The position numbers and the translations under genes are program-made. The notes under the pieces are model-generated. The model was not told where the DNA came from, did no database searches, and saw only the letters and a list, made by a program, of their open reading frames with translations. 64,000 bases of DNA, from positions 111,130,778-111,194,777 of the forward strand of contig OY992536.1 of the NCBI GenBank assembly GCA_963921195.1, read 5' to 3'. Positions 45,121 to 57,264 of the stretch are shown here, piece by piece; position 1 is the stretch's first letter; each line of letters starts with the position of its first letter. The DNA is from Pegoplata infirma (Eukaryota; Arthropoda; Insecta; Diptera; Anthomyiidae).

Positions 45121-45338
45121 TGTTTTTCAATTGGACGTTTTTTTTATAAATTCGAAAATATTTTGCCCTTATGTTCTATCACTTTGATACAATTTTGGAG
45201 CATCACAAATACTCTGATGATGTCTTTTTTATAATCTTTTTCTTGTCTTTGTGTAGGGTTTTTCTTGTATAAAACCCCTACAAAAAGACGAAAACAATTA
45301 TATTATAAAACCCAGCAAAACTTGTTGATTTATTATTT
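45121..45338. other. Spacer downstream of Nup358
   Basis: No feature recognised. Confidence 0.4.
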
Positions 45339-45409
45339 ACTAGCTAACTCGCCCGGTACTTCGTTACCGGTAAGCTGTAAAAAAAAAAAAACAATTTTAT
45401 TATATATTT

Positions 45410-46100
45410 ATAGAGGATCGTACAGTCCAAACTTCAAGTATCTAGAACCATTAGTTCAGCAGATACAAAACAGTTCAAAATTCAAGTATCTAGGACCATT
45501 AGTTCAGCAGATACAAAATTGCCCTACTTTTCCCCCTCTTCCACCTATAAAACAAAATTTTCAAAAAAGTACTTTCAGAATGTTTTTCCGCGAGAGGATC
45601 GTACACTCCAAATTTCAAGTTCAGCAGATACAAAATTGCCCTAATTTCCCCCTTTTTCCTTGTAAAAGCGAAATTTTCAAAAAGGTACTTCCATTAGAAT
45701 GTTGTTTCCGCAAGAGGATTCAAATTTCAAATTTGCCATACTTTCCCTCTTTTTCCCCCATAGAAGCAGATTTTTCCAAAAAAGTACTTCTTCCAGAATG
45801 TTATTTCCGCGAGAGGATCGTACAGTCCAAACTTCAATATCTAGAACCATTAGTTCAGCAGATACAAAATTGCCCTTCTTTCCCCCTTTAAAAAGTAATT
45901 TTCAAAAAAGTACTTCTTTCAATATGTTATTCCGCGAGATTTTATATTGCAAATGTCATGTTTTTAAGACCATTAGTTTAAAATTTACCAAATTGCCCTA
46001 TTTTCCCCCTCTTGGCCCCCCTTAAAACCAAAATTTTCAAAAAGTGTATTTTTCAAAAAATTATTTCCGCGAGAGGATTAAAACTTAAAGTTTTAATTCA
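45410..46100 (+). repeat. 136-bp tandem repeat, left array
   Basis: About five units, several shortened. Unit starts (gaggatcg or gaggatt) are near 45413, 45595, 45713, 45815 and 46073. Confidence 0.75.
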
Positions 46101-46381
46101 GAAGATACACAGGCCGTTCATGAATCCACAACGAAATTGGATTGGAAACGAAATTCAAATTCGTTTCCAATTTTCAAAGCGTTCATGAAACCGTGACGAA
46201 TTGCTTTGTTCGAAAAAAATATCTATTGCGTTCGAACTTAGCGAAGACACAAGTATTTACAAAATACGACTCTGTTTTTGCAAATACAGAGTCGTATTTT
46301 AAAGCAACTCTGTTAGAAAGTCAAAGTCAGAGTTGTTATAGTAATGCAGTTTGTAAAAAAAAAATAAATTGTAACAAATAA

Positions 46382-47800
46382 CACTGATGCCAACTTTTTT
46401 TGACAAAAACCCGCTAAATCAAGAAAAAAAACCTCCAGAAAACACCAGATTCAAAAACAGAAAACAAATTTAGCTATTTAATAGCTAAATAGCATGAAAT
46501 TTGAAATGTAACGGTTTTTTGAAAAAAAATATAACGGTTTTATAAATAATGTATGTATGTATTAGCTATAGAGTTTTTCACGGGAATTCCCGTAAATTTT
46601 CGATCCCGAAATCCGGGGAAATAGAGCGGGAATTCCCGGGAATTTTCATTTCATTGAAATTGTTGATTCGACTTCTATTGATTATTTTGTATGTGATCTT
46701 TAGAGATTTTATTAATAATTGATGGCAGAAACGTACGCAGGGACCAGGAGGGCTTAAAAAGTATTCCAAGAGAGACCTAACTAACAAATATCATAAAATC
46801 TGAGACATACGAAATGAAAAAAGTCTCACAATATCTAAATCTTCGATAGGATATAATTATCAGAACCTGATACTTTTTTTCAGAAGCTGAAAAATGTTCT
46901 TTCTGAGACCTGCATTAGAAAAATTTGCAGTATGATCATTTGTTTCTATAGAAAATATTTATGTCTCTGGACATGATTCTTTTTAAATCGATAAATTTAT
47001 ATAAAATCTATGTAAGGAATGACTCTGAAATTAACGGATTTTTCTTTTAGAAACCAGAATTTTTAAATTTCTTTAATAATTTTTTGGAGTAAATTTTCTT
47101 ATAATTTCATTTCTCTGAAACATTTACATTCAGTTTCAGAGACACAATTGAGAACTTTCTCTGAATCAGTTTCATTGTGTTTTAGAGACAAAGCGTTGAG
47201 AACGAATTGTAAAAATGAACGGAGGTGAACTGGAATAAATAATGAATTTTTATTATAAAAACAGATAAAGCGACGTGAAATAACATATTCCCTTAAAAAT
47301 TCTTTTAAAAGACTTCGACATATTACGGCCGTTTTTTTTATAAAAATAGTTCTTTTTTTTTCTCGAATCTTTTTTTTTTTGTTTGTTTTAAAGGTACTAA
47401 ATAAGATTTGAATGGTGTTAATAAACATTATAAATAGTGTAATCGCATTCAAAAGGTTTAAATATATTTTTTTGACAAAATTTTTGGGTTTTTAGTTTCT
47501 GCAGGAATTCCCGGGATCCCGAGAAATTTAAAAATGAATTCCGCTTTTCCGGGAAATAAAAAAAACAAGATTTTTATTCAAAAATTGTTGACTGGTCGCT
47601 TTACAAGTCTGCTCGTCTAAACGGCTCTTTAATAATACCAAAAATTTAAAAAGTGTGTAAAATTTCAAGTTTTTTCTATTGTTAGGTTGTGGCTGGTGAA
47701 AATCGCTAGATTTCCCGCTGCCCGCTAAATCACTTTTTCCCGCTAGACGGAAAATAAAAACGCTAGTTTTAGCGGGAAAAACACCAAATTGGCAACAGTG
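46382..47800. mobile_element. hAT-type element with 8-bp target duplication
   Basis: The ends cactgatgccaactt and aaattggcaacagtg are imperfect inverted repeats, flanked by the 8-bp repeat ACAAATAA (46374-46381 and 47801-47808). The interior has attcccggga palindrome blocks near both ends and pieces of the agattctgagac minisatellite. No transposase frame in 1419 bp. Its termini resemble those of the element at 1484. Confidence 0.8.
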
Positions 47801-48058
47801 ACAAATAAACTGTCAAGCATTTGTTTTGAATTAAATTTTTTTGATTATTGATCCATTAAGGAAGGGATTTTATACAAATCCATCTTTTGTTGTCCTTATG
47901 GCTAATATATACTTAGAATCTGTCATTTTGTATGGAAAAATACCAGTTGCTTCACATATTTAATTGGCTCAGGATAAATGTCTTTGCACATCAAAGAATT
48001 TGCTTTTAAAAAAGGCTGTAAATGCATATTTTTGAGTCATTTTTTGTATAAAGTTTTA

Positions 48059-48347
48059 GGCCGCTGTTCCAAAAAAGTAATTCACATAAAAAATGTGAAA
48101 ATTAAAATTTTCGATTTTTTTTTGTGTTCAAGATTTCACATCCGAATTTCTTTTTCGTTTTGTTTAACATAAATAAAATTTGGTGAAAGTAAAACGAATG
48201 CACTTTTTTCCTTATAATTTTTTAAATTTTAATTATTCGATTTTAACTTCGAATGAAAATGTGATCAACAAATCACTTTAACTTGATTACATGTGATTCG
48301 GAAATTTTCATGTGAATTGAAAAGTTGTGAAAGACAGAACAGAGGCC
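48059..48347. mobile_element. Family E 289-bp MITE (copy 2)
   Basis: Ends ggccgctgttcc and gaacagaggcc with TTA on both sides (48056-48058 and 48348-48350). Confidence 0.82.
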
Positions 48348-48369
48348 TTAGCGTATTTGTTCCTTTTTT

Positions 48370-49360
48370 ATGATTTTTTTTTTAAACATCGGTACTTTTT
48401 GCCGATTTGGACTCTTATTACACTATGTCACAAATTTTCAACAAAGTCGTGACCAAATGAATCTGACACCTAATCATTATGTAAATCCGAACGCTGAATC
48501 CGAATATGAAGTCGAAATAGTCAAAAGTAGAACAGTTTTCGAGATATTTACGAGAAAATCGAGAAAATTACCGTTATTTGCTCTTTTCAACTTATTTTTT
48601 TAAAACCAAACAATAAAATTTTTTAAGATTTTATCACTTAGAACGTTAGTTTATTTCAATACGAACATTTTGTGCCCAATAGGATCCAGATCGGTGCAAA
48701 AATGACAAAGTTACAGTAGATTAATTAAATTATCCCACTTTTCGATTTTTATCAAAAAAACACAAGTAAATATACAGAGCTAAATGTTAGTAATGAAAAG
48801 TGGATTAATTCACTAAATCTTCTGTAGCTTTGTCATTTTTGCACCAATTTGGGTCTTGTTGGGCGCAAAATGTTCGTATTGAAATAAAATAATGTCCTAT
48901 TTAATAAAACATTACAATTTTTAATTGTTTGGTTTAAAAAAAATAACTTGAAAAGATAAAAATTGCAAGAAATCATTAAAGTTTTCGTGAAGTGTTAACT
49001 TTCGTCCACTGTAACTCTGTCATTTCTTAACTAATCTTCACAAGCGACCCATGGTTATTTTAGTAATTTTATTATCTTTCATTAAAAAAAAAGAAATACA
49101 TAAATCGACGAATAGTTTTGAAGATATTTGCATTTAAGTGACATCATCTTTTTTAAAAACACAAATAACGCTTATTTTGGAATATCTCGAAAACTGTTCT
49201 ACTTTTGATCATTCTGACTTCATATTCGGATTCAGCGGACAATTGTACATAAATATTAGGTGTCAGATACATTTGGTCAAAAAACTGTCACGTAGTGTTA
49301 TTTTTGATCCCAATTTTGGAATCGAAATACTTGTCCGACTAAAGATTTTTTTTCGTTAAT
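48370..49360. repeat. ~1-kb foldback (imperfect palindrome)
   Basis: Left-arm pieces recur inverted in the right arm: caatacgaacattttgtgcc with its complement near 48880, and gacacctaat with its complement near 49264. The arms are each about 450-490 bp with indels. A matching inverted tgcaaaaatgacaaag pair lies near the centre. Confidence 0.65.
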
Positions 49361-49405
49361 AAGCTAAAGTGATTACTTTTTTCAAGAATTTTATTAAGGG
49401 CTTTC

Positions 49406-49930
49406 TGCCTCTGTTCTGCCTTTTATAACTTTTCAATTCACATTTTCCGAATCACATGAAATCCAATTTGGTGTTCTGTTTACGTTTTCACTCAAAGTTA
49501 AAATCGAATAACTAAAATTTTAGAAAAAAGGTTCATTCGTTTTACTTTTACGGAAGTTAAATCTAGGGCCGCTGTTCCAAAAAAAGTAATTCACATAAAA
49601 AATGTGAAAATGAAAATTTCCGAATTTTTTTGGTGTTCTAGATTTCACATCCGAATTTCTTTTTCGTTTTGTTTCACATAAATGAAATTTTGTGAAAGTA
49701 AAACGAATGCACTTTTTTCCTTATAATTTTTTAAATTAAAATTATTCAATTTCAACTTCTAATGAAAACTTGATCAACAAAACACTAAACTTGATTTCAT
49801 GTGATTCGGAAATTTTCATGTGAATTGAAAAGTTGTGAAAGACAGAACAGAGGCCTAGGACACAAAAAAAATTGAAAATTTTATTTTTACATTTTTTAAT
49901 GTGAATTACTTTTGTATATATTTAAGGCCT
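49406..49930. mobile_element. Family E MITE, degraded outer copy in reverse orientation
   Basis: 49406-49566 and 49856-49930 together give one reverse-oriented family E copy. It is split by a complete copy of the same family. The outer copy is clearly more diverged. Confidence 0.65.
49567..49855. mobile_element. Family E 289-bp MITE (copy 3), inserted in another family E copy
   Basis: Ends ggccgctgttcc and gaacagaggcc with TAG on both sides (49564-49566 and 49856-49858). Same length as copies 1 and 2. Confidence 0.82.
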
Positions 49931-50113
49931 TAAAACACAAATCCCTTCGATATATCGGGATTTATTTCCACAAACTCACGAAGAACTAACTGCATTTTGC
50001 TCATTAATTTTGTACCTTCCCCTTATAAAAAAAGAGGAAAATATTTTTTTTAAAAAGTCGAAAACAAAAAAGAACATCTACTCACATTTTTTCATTTAAC
50101 TTCCCAGTCAGTT
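49931..50113. other. Unassigned spacer
   Basis: No feature recognised. Confidence 0.4.
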
Positions 50114-50233
50114 CAAAATGTCATCAATGACATGTCAGCAGTTGGTCAGCGGTTGTTTAAACGAATTGTTAGTGGCCACCGATACTGTTGGACACTGCTG
50201 ACCAATTGCTGACATGTCATTGATGACATTTTG
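50114..50233. repeat. 120-bp hairpin with 37-bp arms
   Basis: caaaatgtcatcaatgacat then gtcagcagttggtcagc at the left is matched by its near-perfect inverted copy at the right. A cccag...ctggg pair further out (50104 and 50316) suggests a slightly larger MITE. Confidence 0.7.
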
Positions 50234-50579
50234 AAAAATTGTATGAAGATATCAGTGATTTCATAAAGGGAGAGTCAGCAGTATGTCAGGTGTGCTTTTA
50301 TTTTGCCAACTGGGTTTTGTTTTAAATTAATTATTTTCAACTTTTCTTACAAATCCCCGAAGCCAAACGTTAACGAAAATTTTCCAACTGTCAAACCAAC
50401 TGAATGGAATTCATGAACGCACATTTTCGTTTTCGAACGGAAATTTTCTCATTTTCTCTTTAATTGGATTGGATTCATAAACACACACAACTGATTTCCG
50501 TGAAAAGGTGTTGTCAAACCAATCCGCATTGGTTTCATAAACGCCCCGACAAAATTGCCCTATTTCCCCCCTTCTACTT

Positions 50580-52385
50580 TTTTTAAGATGTTTTTTTTTT
50601 GCGAGATGGTCCTAGAGTTCAAATTTCAAGTTTCTGGAACCAATTGTTTAAAAGATAAATAATGTACCGATTTCCCCTATTCCCCCCCCCCCCCCTGTCC
50701 CACCGTGGAGGAGGAGTTTTTCAAACAATATTTTTTTCGGAATGTTGTTTCCGTGAGAGGATCCTAAAGACCAAACTTCACGTTTCTGGGACCATTTGTT
50801 CAGAAGATAAAAAATTCACCGATTTTCCCTATTTTCCCACCCTTAGAGGTGGAATTTTCAAAAAATTTAGTTTTCCGCATGTTACTTCTGCGAGAGGATC
50901 CTAGAGTCCAAATTCCAAGTTTCTGGGACCATTTGTCCAGAAGATAAAAAATGTACCAATTGCTCTATTTTCCCCACCTTGGAGGCGGAATTTTCAAAAA
51001 AATATTTTTTTAGTTTTCTTTTCGCGAGAGGATTATAGAGTCCAAATTTCAAGTTTCTAAAACTATTACTTCAAAAGATACAAAATCCCCCAAAGGGCCC
51101 TACTTTCCCCTTAGAAGTGGAATTTTTAAAAAAGTTCTTTAAGTATGTTATTTTAGCGAGAGGATCGTTCAGTTCAAATTTCAAGAATCTAGGACCATTA
51201 GTTCAGCAGATTCAAAATTGCCCTACCTTCCCCGTTTTCCCCCTTGAAATCGTAATTTTCAAAAAAAACACTTCTTTCAGAATGTTAATTCCAAGAGAGA
51301 GGATCGTGCAGTCTAAATTTCAAGTATCTAGGACCATTAGTTCAGCAGATACAAAATTGCCCTACTTCCGCCTTTTCTCCCTTAGAAGCGGAACTTTCCA
51401 CAAAAAGTACTTTTTCCGCAAGAGGATCGTACAGTTCAAATTTTAAGTATCTAGGATCATTAGTTCAGCAGATACAGAATTGCCCTACTTTCCACCTTTT
51501 CCCCCTTTAGAAGGAGATCTTTCAAAAAAGTACTTCTTCTAGAATGTTCTTTCCGCGAGAGGATCGTACAGTCCAAACTTCAAGCATGTAGGACTATTAG
51601 TTCAGCAGATTCAAAATTGCCATACTTTCTCCCTTTTCCCCCCGTAGAAGCAGAATTTAAAAAAAAGTACTTCTTTTAGAATGTTATATCCGCTAGAGGA
51701 CCGTACAGTTAAATTTTAAGTATCGAGGACCATTAGTTCAGCTGATACAAAATTGCCCTAACTTCCCCTTTTTCCCCCTTAAAAGTAGAGTTTTCAAAAA
51801 AGTACTTCCTTGAGAATGTTATTTCCGCGAGAGGATCGTACAGTCTAAATTTCAAGTATATAGGACCATTATTTCAGCAGATACAAAGTTGCCCTACTTT
51901 CCCCCTTTTTCCCACTCAAAATCGGAATATTTAAAAAAGTACTTCTTTCAGAATGTTATTTTCGCGAAAAGATCGTACAGTCCAAATTTCAAGTCTCCCG
52001 GACCATTAGTTCAGCAGATACAAAATTGCCTACCTTTCCCCTTTTCCCTCTTAGAGGCGGAATTTTCCAAAAAGTCCTCCATTCGAATTTTATTTCCGCG
52101 AGAGGATTGTGCAGTCCAATTTTCAAGTATCTAGCACTATTTGTTCAGCAGACACAAAATTTGCCTACTTTCCCCCTTTTTCCCCCTTAAAAGAAGAATT
52201 TTTAAAAAAGTATTTCTCTCCGAATGTTATTTCCGCGGGAGGATCGTACAGTCCAATTTTCAAGTATCTAGGACCATTAGTTCTGCAGATTCAAAATTGC
52301 TTTATTTTCCCCTCTTTTCCCCCTTAAAAGAGGAATTTTTAAAGAAGTATTCCTTTCTGAATGTTATTTCCGCGGGAGGATCGTA
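50580..52385 (+). repeat. 136-bp tandem repeat, central array
   Basis: About 13 units. Unit starts near 51154, 51295, 51417, 51556, 51690, 51825, 51962, 52099, 52234 and 52372 give spacings of 122-141 bp, mostly 134-139. Confidence 0.85.
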
Positions 52386-53964
52386 CACAGTAAAAAGTTT
52401 TGGGTTAATTTTAATTCCTAGCTGGTGTGTATTAGGGGTATAACCAAAATAAGAACCTATCATTACGGTATGGGCCATGCTATACGAATAACAAAAAACG
52501 TTATCCGGAGTCATTTTGGTCCAAAAACCTTCGGCACCGATTTCAATTTCTAAAACACTTTTTATATGATAAATTTGTATATGTTTTATGGTGGGAATCC
52601 TTCCCTTCCACCGTTTTTTTTTGTTTTTCGTCGTTTTACAACAAAAATAAAACAAGAAAAAACTAACAGTATGGATTTTAGCATTAGAAATATGGGTTTC
52701 CTGGATAATTGAAAAAATTTTTAGCGAAAACTTCATCGCGATCGGTGCCGAACCTTTTTTAACATTCGCGAAAAAAAGAACACACATTTCTTATTGATTT
52801 TTCATGTACTTTCTCAATATGATAGGTCCTTTTTGATATTTGCAAAAATATGCAAATGGTTATATCCCTAGTGTGTATATATATCAAAGACAAAAAGAAT
52901 TAAATTTATTCCTTTAAAAGTGTACTTTTAAAGAGATAAAAAGAGAGTGAGAGAGTGGCTTTTTAACCTTTTTTTTGGTGTTAAAATAATTCTCAAATAG
53001 TCTTATTAATGTAAACAATTGAATACCTAAACGGGTGTTAATTTTAATCTAGACAGGACTAAAATTAGTACCCCTTTCATAAAATTTACCCAAAAATAAA
53101 TAAAACAAAAGGTTATGTTTTTTTTTTAATATTTTTGTGTATTGAATAAATAAGAAGACTTAAAATACAGATCAAATACCTGAATAAAGTTAAAATGAAG
53201 AGGAATGATGATGCATTTTTCACCCAAACTCAGTAAAACTACATGGATAAGTGATAATTCTTCTATATTACGAAATCATTCCTGGGGGTCTTCCAAATCA
53301 ATTTCGGCACGGTTTGTTGATGTCGTTCCAAAAAGAAACAAAAGCAGCTGCTGGATCAGTATTGTGTAATTAATTATTTATGGAAGGTTTTCAAAGTTAA
53401 TGAATGTACTGCCCGATGAAAAATTCCAGTCTCTGCCTTCTGCTTTAAGATTCAGCTGGTCTAAAAGTAAGGTTAAACAAAAATTAATTAAAAACGATTG
53501 CAAAACGTTTGTAGTCAATACTTACTTGATAATTATATTCCGGTCGGAATCAAAATTTCACTTTCTGGATCACAAATTTTGATAACATAAAATTGTCTAT
53601 AAATTTTTATTTTTCCGCACATTGCAAACATTTTGCCACACTTTCATTGAATGAATAATTTTTTTTTGCTCACTCAATACAACAGCTGTTTTCAATTCCT
53701 TGTTCAGTGTTTATTTTAAACTTGATGAAATACAATTGTTGATGACGTTTGACGTTTATTTTTTATTAGTTTTTTAAGAGAGAAATTTAATTATTTTTTG
53801 GCATTAAAATAAAACTAAAAGAAATAACATAAAGAAAAACAAATTTTTAATTCCTATATGGTTTAACATATAAACCATTTCGGATTTAACTTTCAATTTA
53901 ATTCCAAGGTGGTTTAAAATATGTTCCGATAGGTTTTAAATTTAACCCAAAACTTTTTACTGTG
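52386..53964. mobile_element. 1.58-kb TA-flanked inverted-repeat element
   Basis: The ends cacagtaaaaagttttgggt and acccaaaactttttactgtg are perfect inverted repeats, with TA on both sides (52384-52385 and 53965-53966). The array sequence gatcgtacagtcc is restored if the element and one TA are removed. The interior has cggcacc-containing blocks near 52540, 52745 and 53310. No recognisable transposase. Confidence 0.85.
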
Positions 53965-53966
53965 TA

Positions 53967-54235
53967 CAGTCCAATTTTTAAGTACTTAGGACCATTACTT
54001 TAGCATATACAAAATTGCACTACTTACCCCCTTTATCCCCCTTAAAAGCGAAATTTTCAAAAAGTACTTCTTTTAGAATGTTATTGCCGCGATATGATCC
54101 CACATTCCAAATGTCATGTTTCTAAGACCATTAATTTAAAGTTTAGCAAATTGCCCTATTTTCCCCCTTTCAAGTTTGTTCAGAAGATACAAAATTGCCC
54201 TATTAAACCCCTTCTACCCCCACCCCCACCCTTAT
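53967..54235 (+). repeat. 136-bp tandem repeat, units after the TA-flanked insertion
   Basis: Two degraded units with tgccctatttcccc and agaagatacaaaattgccc. Confidence 0.7.
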
Positions 54236-54257
54236 AAAAGGATTTTTCAAAATATTT

Positions 54258-54645
54258 TGAGTAAAAAAAATTGGGGTGAAAACACCTTCTAAGTAAAAAA
54301 TTTAAGTAAATGAAAATTGAGTAAAAAACTGAAGAATAAAATACAATTGAGTGAAAAAAATTTTTAGTAAAAAAAATTGAGTAAAAAAAATTTTGAGTAA
54401 AAAAAAAAAATTGTAAAAAAAAAAATTTTTTTGAGTGAAAAAAAATTTTGAGTGAAAAAAAATTTGTAAAAAAAAAATTTTTGAGTGAAAAAAAATTTTG
54501 AGTAAAAAAAAAATTTTGAGTGAAAAAAAATTTTGAGTAAAAAAAATTTTGAGTGAAAAAAAATAAGTAAAAAAAAATTGTAAAAAAAAAATTTTTTGAG
54601 TGAAAAAAAATTTTGAGTGAAAAAATTTTAGTAAAAAAATGTTTT
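54258..54645. repeat. Low-complexity gagtaaaaaaaattttt repeat
   Basis: Some twenty copies of a 17-20 bp unit like ttttgagtgaaaaaaaa. The open frame across it on the minus strand is an artefact of the repeat. Confidence 0.85.
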
Positions 54646-55260
54646 TCCCCGAGAGGATACTATAGTTCAAATATCTAGTTTCTAGGACCATTAGTTCAAA
54701 ATTCACCAAATTGCCCTATTTTCCCCCTTTTTGTCCCCCTTAAAACCGGAATTTTCAAAAAAGTACTTTTTTCAAAATGTTATTTCCGCGAGAGTATCCT
54801 ATATTCAAAATTTCAAGATTGTAGGACCATTAGTTCAGAAGATACAAAATGTACCAACTTGCCCTATTTTCCCCCTCCCCCACCTTAGAAACGGAATTTT
54901 CAAAATATTACTTTTTCCAAAATGTTATTTCCGCGAGAGGGTCCTAGACTTCAAATTTCAAGTTTCTGGGACCATTTGTTTAGAATATAAAAAATGTACC
55001 AATTTGCCCTATTTTCCCCTTTTTCCCCCCTTGGAGGCGCAATTTTCCAAAAAAATTTTTTTTCGAAATTTTATTTCCGCGAGAGAATCCTAGAGGTCAA
55101 ATTTAAAGCTTCTAGGACTATTAGTTCAAAAGATACAAAATCCCCCAAAGGGCCCTATTTTCCCCCTTTTGCCCTCCTTAGAATCGGAATTTCCAAAAAT
55201 CCTTTCTTAGTGGGTGCTTTTGTCGGGAGCCGAACCTACATTCCAAATTTCAAGTCTCTA
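54646..55260 (+). repeat. 136-bp tandem repeat, right array
   Basis: About five units, the last of which runs into the probable repeat end at 55260-55335. Confidence 0.75.
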
Positions 55261-55556
55261 GCTTCAGCGGTTTGGGCTGGGCGATGATTATTGCCAATCA
55301 GTCAGCCACCACACTCTTTTATATATCGTCAGGTGATTATTGTTTTAGCCTATACGCCATTTTTGAAAAAAATGAGTTAGAAATGGATTATAAATGGCAT
55401 TAATATTCTCTTTTATATTCCAAAATCCATTTTTTAATATCTTGTACAGAATCTGAGATATTTAGCATCGACTTTGCTCTTTATCCACATTTTTTAGATT
55501 CATTGTACATTGAGCGTGTTCAGCAGAGAAACCTGCTACTCAACAGTTGAGATGTA

Positions 55557-55800
55557 CACTCATAGAAATATCTTAGTAGATAAATTAGTAAACCCATTGT
55601 AGGTCAAGTTTTACAGAATAATGCCGTATTCAACAAATATTAATGTTGATATCGTTGAATAATCAGTATACTTGTTTCAACTATTACAATGGCTTCTACA
55701 GAATTCAATAGATAAAACCAGGGTTTAAAAAAGCTGCTAATATTATCCAAAAACAGACAAATATTTGATAATTTTCATTAATGATATCTAAAAATAGTCA
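55557..55800. repeat. Family C element, left end of second copy
   Basis: cactcatagaaatatcttag after TA, then tagtaaacccattgtaggtc, matches the copy at 10275. The similarity fades after about 55640. The right end was not found, and a hAT element follows. Confidence 0.6.
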
Positions 55801-55804
55801 TCAC

Positions 55805-57173
55805 TAGGGTTCGGACTTTTATGCAGTTAAAATCGCGTTTTATGCGCATAAAACATGCACCAAAAATAGAAAAATATGCGCTAAAAATGTAAAAAATATA
55901 CACTTAAATTTTTTTTTTAAAACATTAATTAATGATAGAAAAATAAAATTAACAAGAAAAACCAAAAAGAACATAAAAATCGTAAAAATTAAGTCTTATA
56001 AACGAAAATAAGGTACAATATACACAAAAGTTGAAGTTCAAATAAAGTAAAACACACACAAAAAAAATTTTTTAGTAAATTTGTAATACTATTGAGTAAA
56101 AAACTACTCAATTTTGCACCAGTAAATGATTTAAAAATATTAAGAAAACTTTTAATAAAAATTTATTAAATGTATACCAAAAATTTTGAGTAAATTTTTA
56201 ATTGACCTACTTAAAACTTTACTCAAAATTTTCTTTTTTTTTTTAATTAAGTTTTTATTTGTGTCAAGTAAAAAGTTACTCAAACTTTCCCAGGAAAATA
56301 TTTTTGAAACAAATTCCTGGTTCAATAGATTCTTGAATATATTCTACAGTAATCACAACAAAATTTTCTATGTTAAGTTATTTTTCAAAAAAACTTCTTG
56401 CTCTAAAAAACGATTGCTTTCGGGACAATTTCAAACAAAAAGCATTGATTCTGGAATGTTAAGTAGAACCGGTTGCAGGGTAGTTTGATGCGTTCTGGAA
56501 CCGATTATTTGGAACAGAAAATTTAGCTGGGTTATCAATTTACTTTTTTAAAAAGATTAAAAAAGGTTCACATTTTTTTTTACAAAAAAAAATTGTTTTT
56601 TTTTTTAATCTTTTACCAAAAATATTTATGTCTTAAAGGCATAGAAAAATTTCATAAAGATGATTTCAAACTTTCATTTACATAAACAATAAACTTTAAA
56701 CTAAATGAGAATTCAAAAACTAAGAGAAAAAAATAAAATTAAAAAAAAAATTAATTTTTATTAAAATATTTACTTAAATTTTTTTAAAAACTTTTAAGTA
56801 AATTTTTAATTGCGCCATTTAAAAAATACGCATTTTTTTTTTTTGAAATTTAACAAGTGGTTACTCAACATTTTTTTCCACATTTTCTTCTGTGTTCTTT
56901 AAGGCATACTTTATAAAATAAAAAATATATACAGCAATGTAAAAATTTCATCAAATCAAATCAAAAAAAACATTTTTTTAAAAATATGCGACAAAAATAT
57001 GTAATATCAGCAATATATGCAAAAATATGCATTAAAAGTAAAATATGCAAAAATATGCACAAACAAATCAATGCCATTTTACTGCAAATTTCTTAATTCG
57101 CAAAGATATTTTGTTTTTGTTGCTCTCAGACTGACGACAACAAATATGCATTTGCATAAAAATCCGAACCCTA
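55805..57173. mobile_element. hAT-type element with 8-bp target duplication (TAGGGTTCGG ends)
   Basis: The ends tagggttcggacttttatgc and gcataaaaatccgaacccta are inverted copies. The 8-bp repeat GTCATCAC flanks it (55797-55804 and 57174-57181). The interior is A/T-rich with atatgcaaaaatatgca motifs near the right end and no transposase frame. Confidence 0.85.
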
Positions 57174-57264
57174 GTCATCACACTTTAATATTCAACAACA
57201 AGCTTTCTAACAGCAGCCGGCTGTACACATTATCTTGTCCAATAGTAGCTCTGATGAATGTTTG

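Larger units (their letters stand above)
46112..50547. mobile_element. 4.4-kb inverted-repeat composite inserted in the tandem array
   Basis: ggccgttcatgaatcca at the left and tggtttcataaacgcccc at the right are imperfect inverted repeats. Tandem-array sequence (agatacaca and gacaaaattgccc) abuts both ends. It contains a hAT element, 289-bp MITEs, a foldback and a hairpin. No transposase is visible. Confidence 0.5.
45339..55335 (+). repeat. Composite repeat region of ~136-bp units with nested insertions
   Basis: The left edge actagctaactcgcccggta and the right edge (cttcagcggtttgggctggg, then cttttatatat) look like the two ends of a dispersed arthropod repeat; cf. tactagctttt at 58968. Between them, units of about 136 bp run in one direction at 45410-46100, 50580-52385, 53965-54235 and 54646-55260. 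The core is gcgagaggatcgtacagtcc, then tagttcagcagatacaaaat, then tgccctactttccccctttt. The breaks are later insertions and a low-complexity block. Long open stretches here come from the repeat and are not genes. Confidence 0.7.

Noticed and set aside
45265..46025. Overlapping open frames of 108-208 residues
   Set aside because: They run through the 136-bp tandem units, and the predicted proteins are repeats of the same short phrase in different frames. No conserved domain.
50580..52385. CRISPR-like regular spacing
   Set aside because: The units are 136 bp and similar along their whole length. There are no unique spacers, and the genome is a eukaryote.
54302..54709. 135-residue Phe/Leu-rich open frame on the minus strand
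   Set aside because: Product of the low-complexity gagtaaaaaaa repeat.
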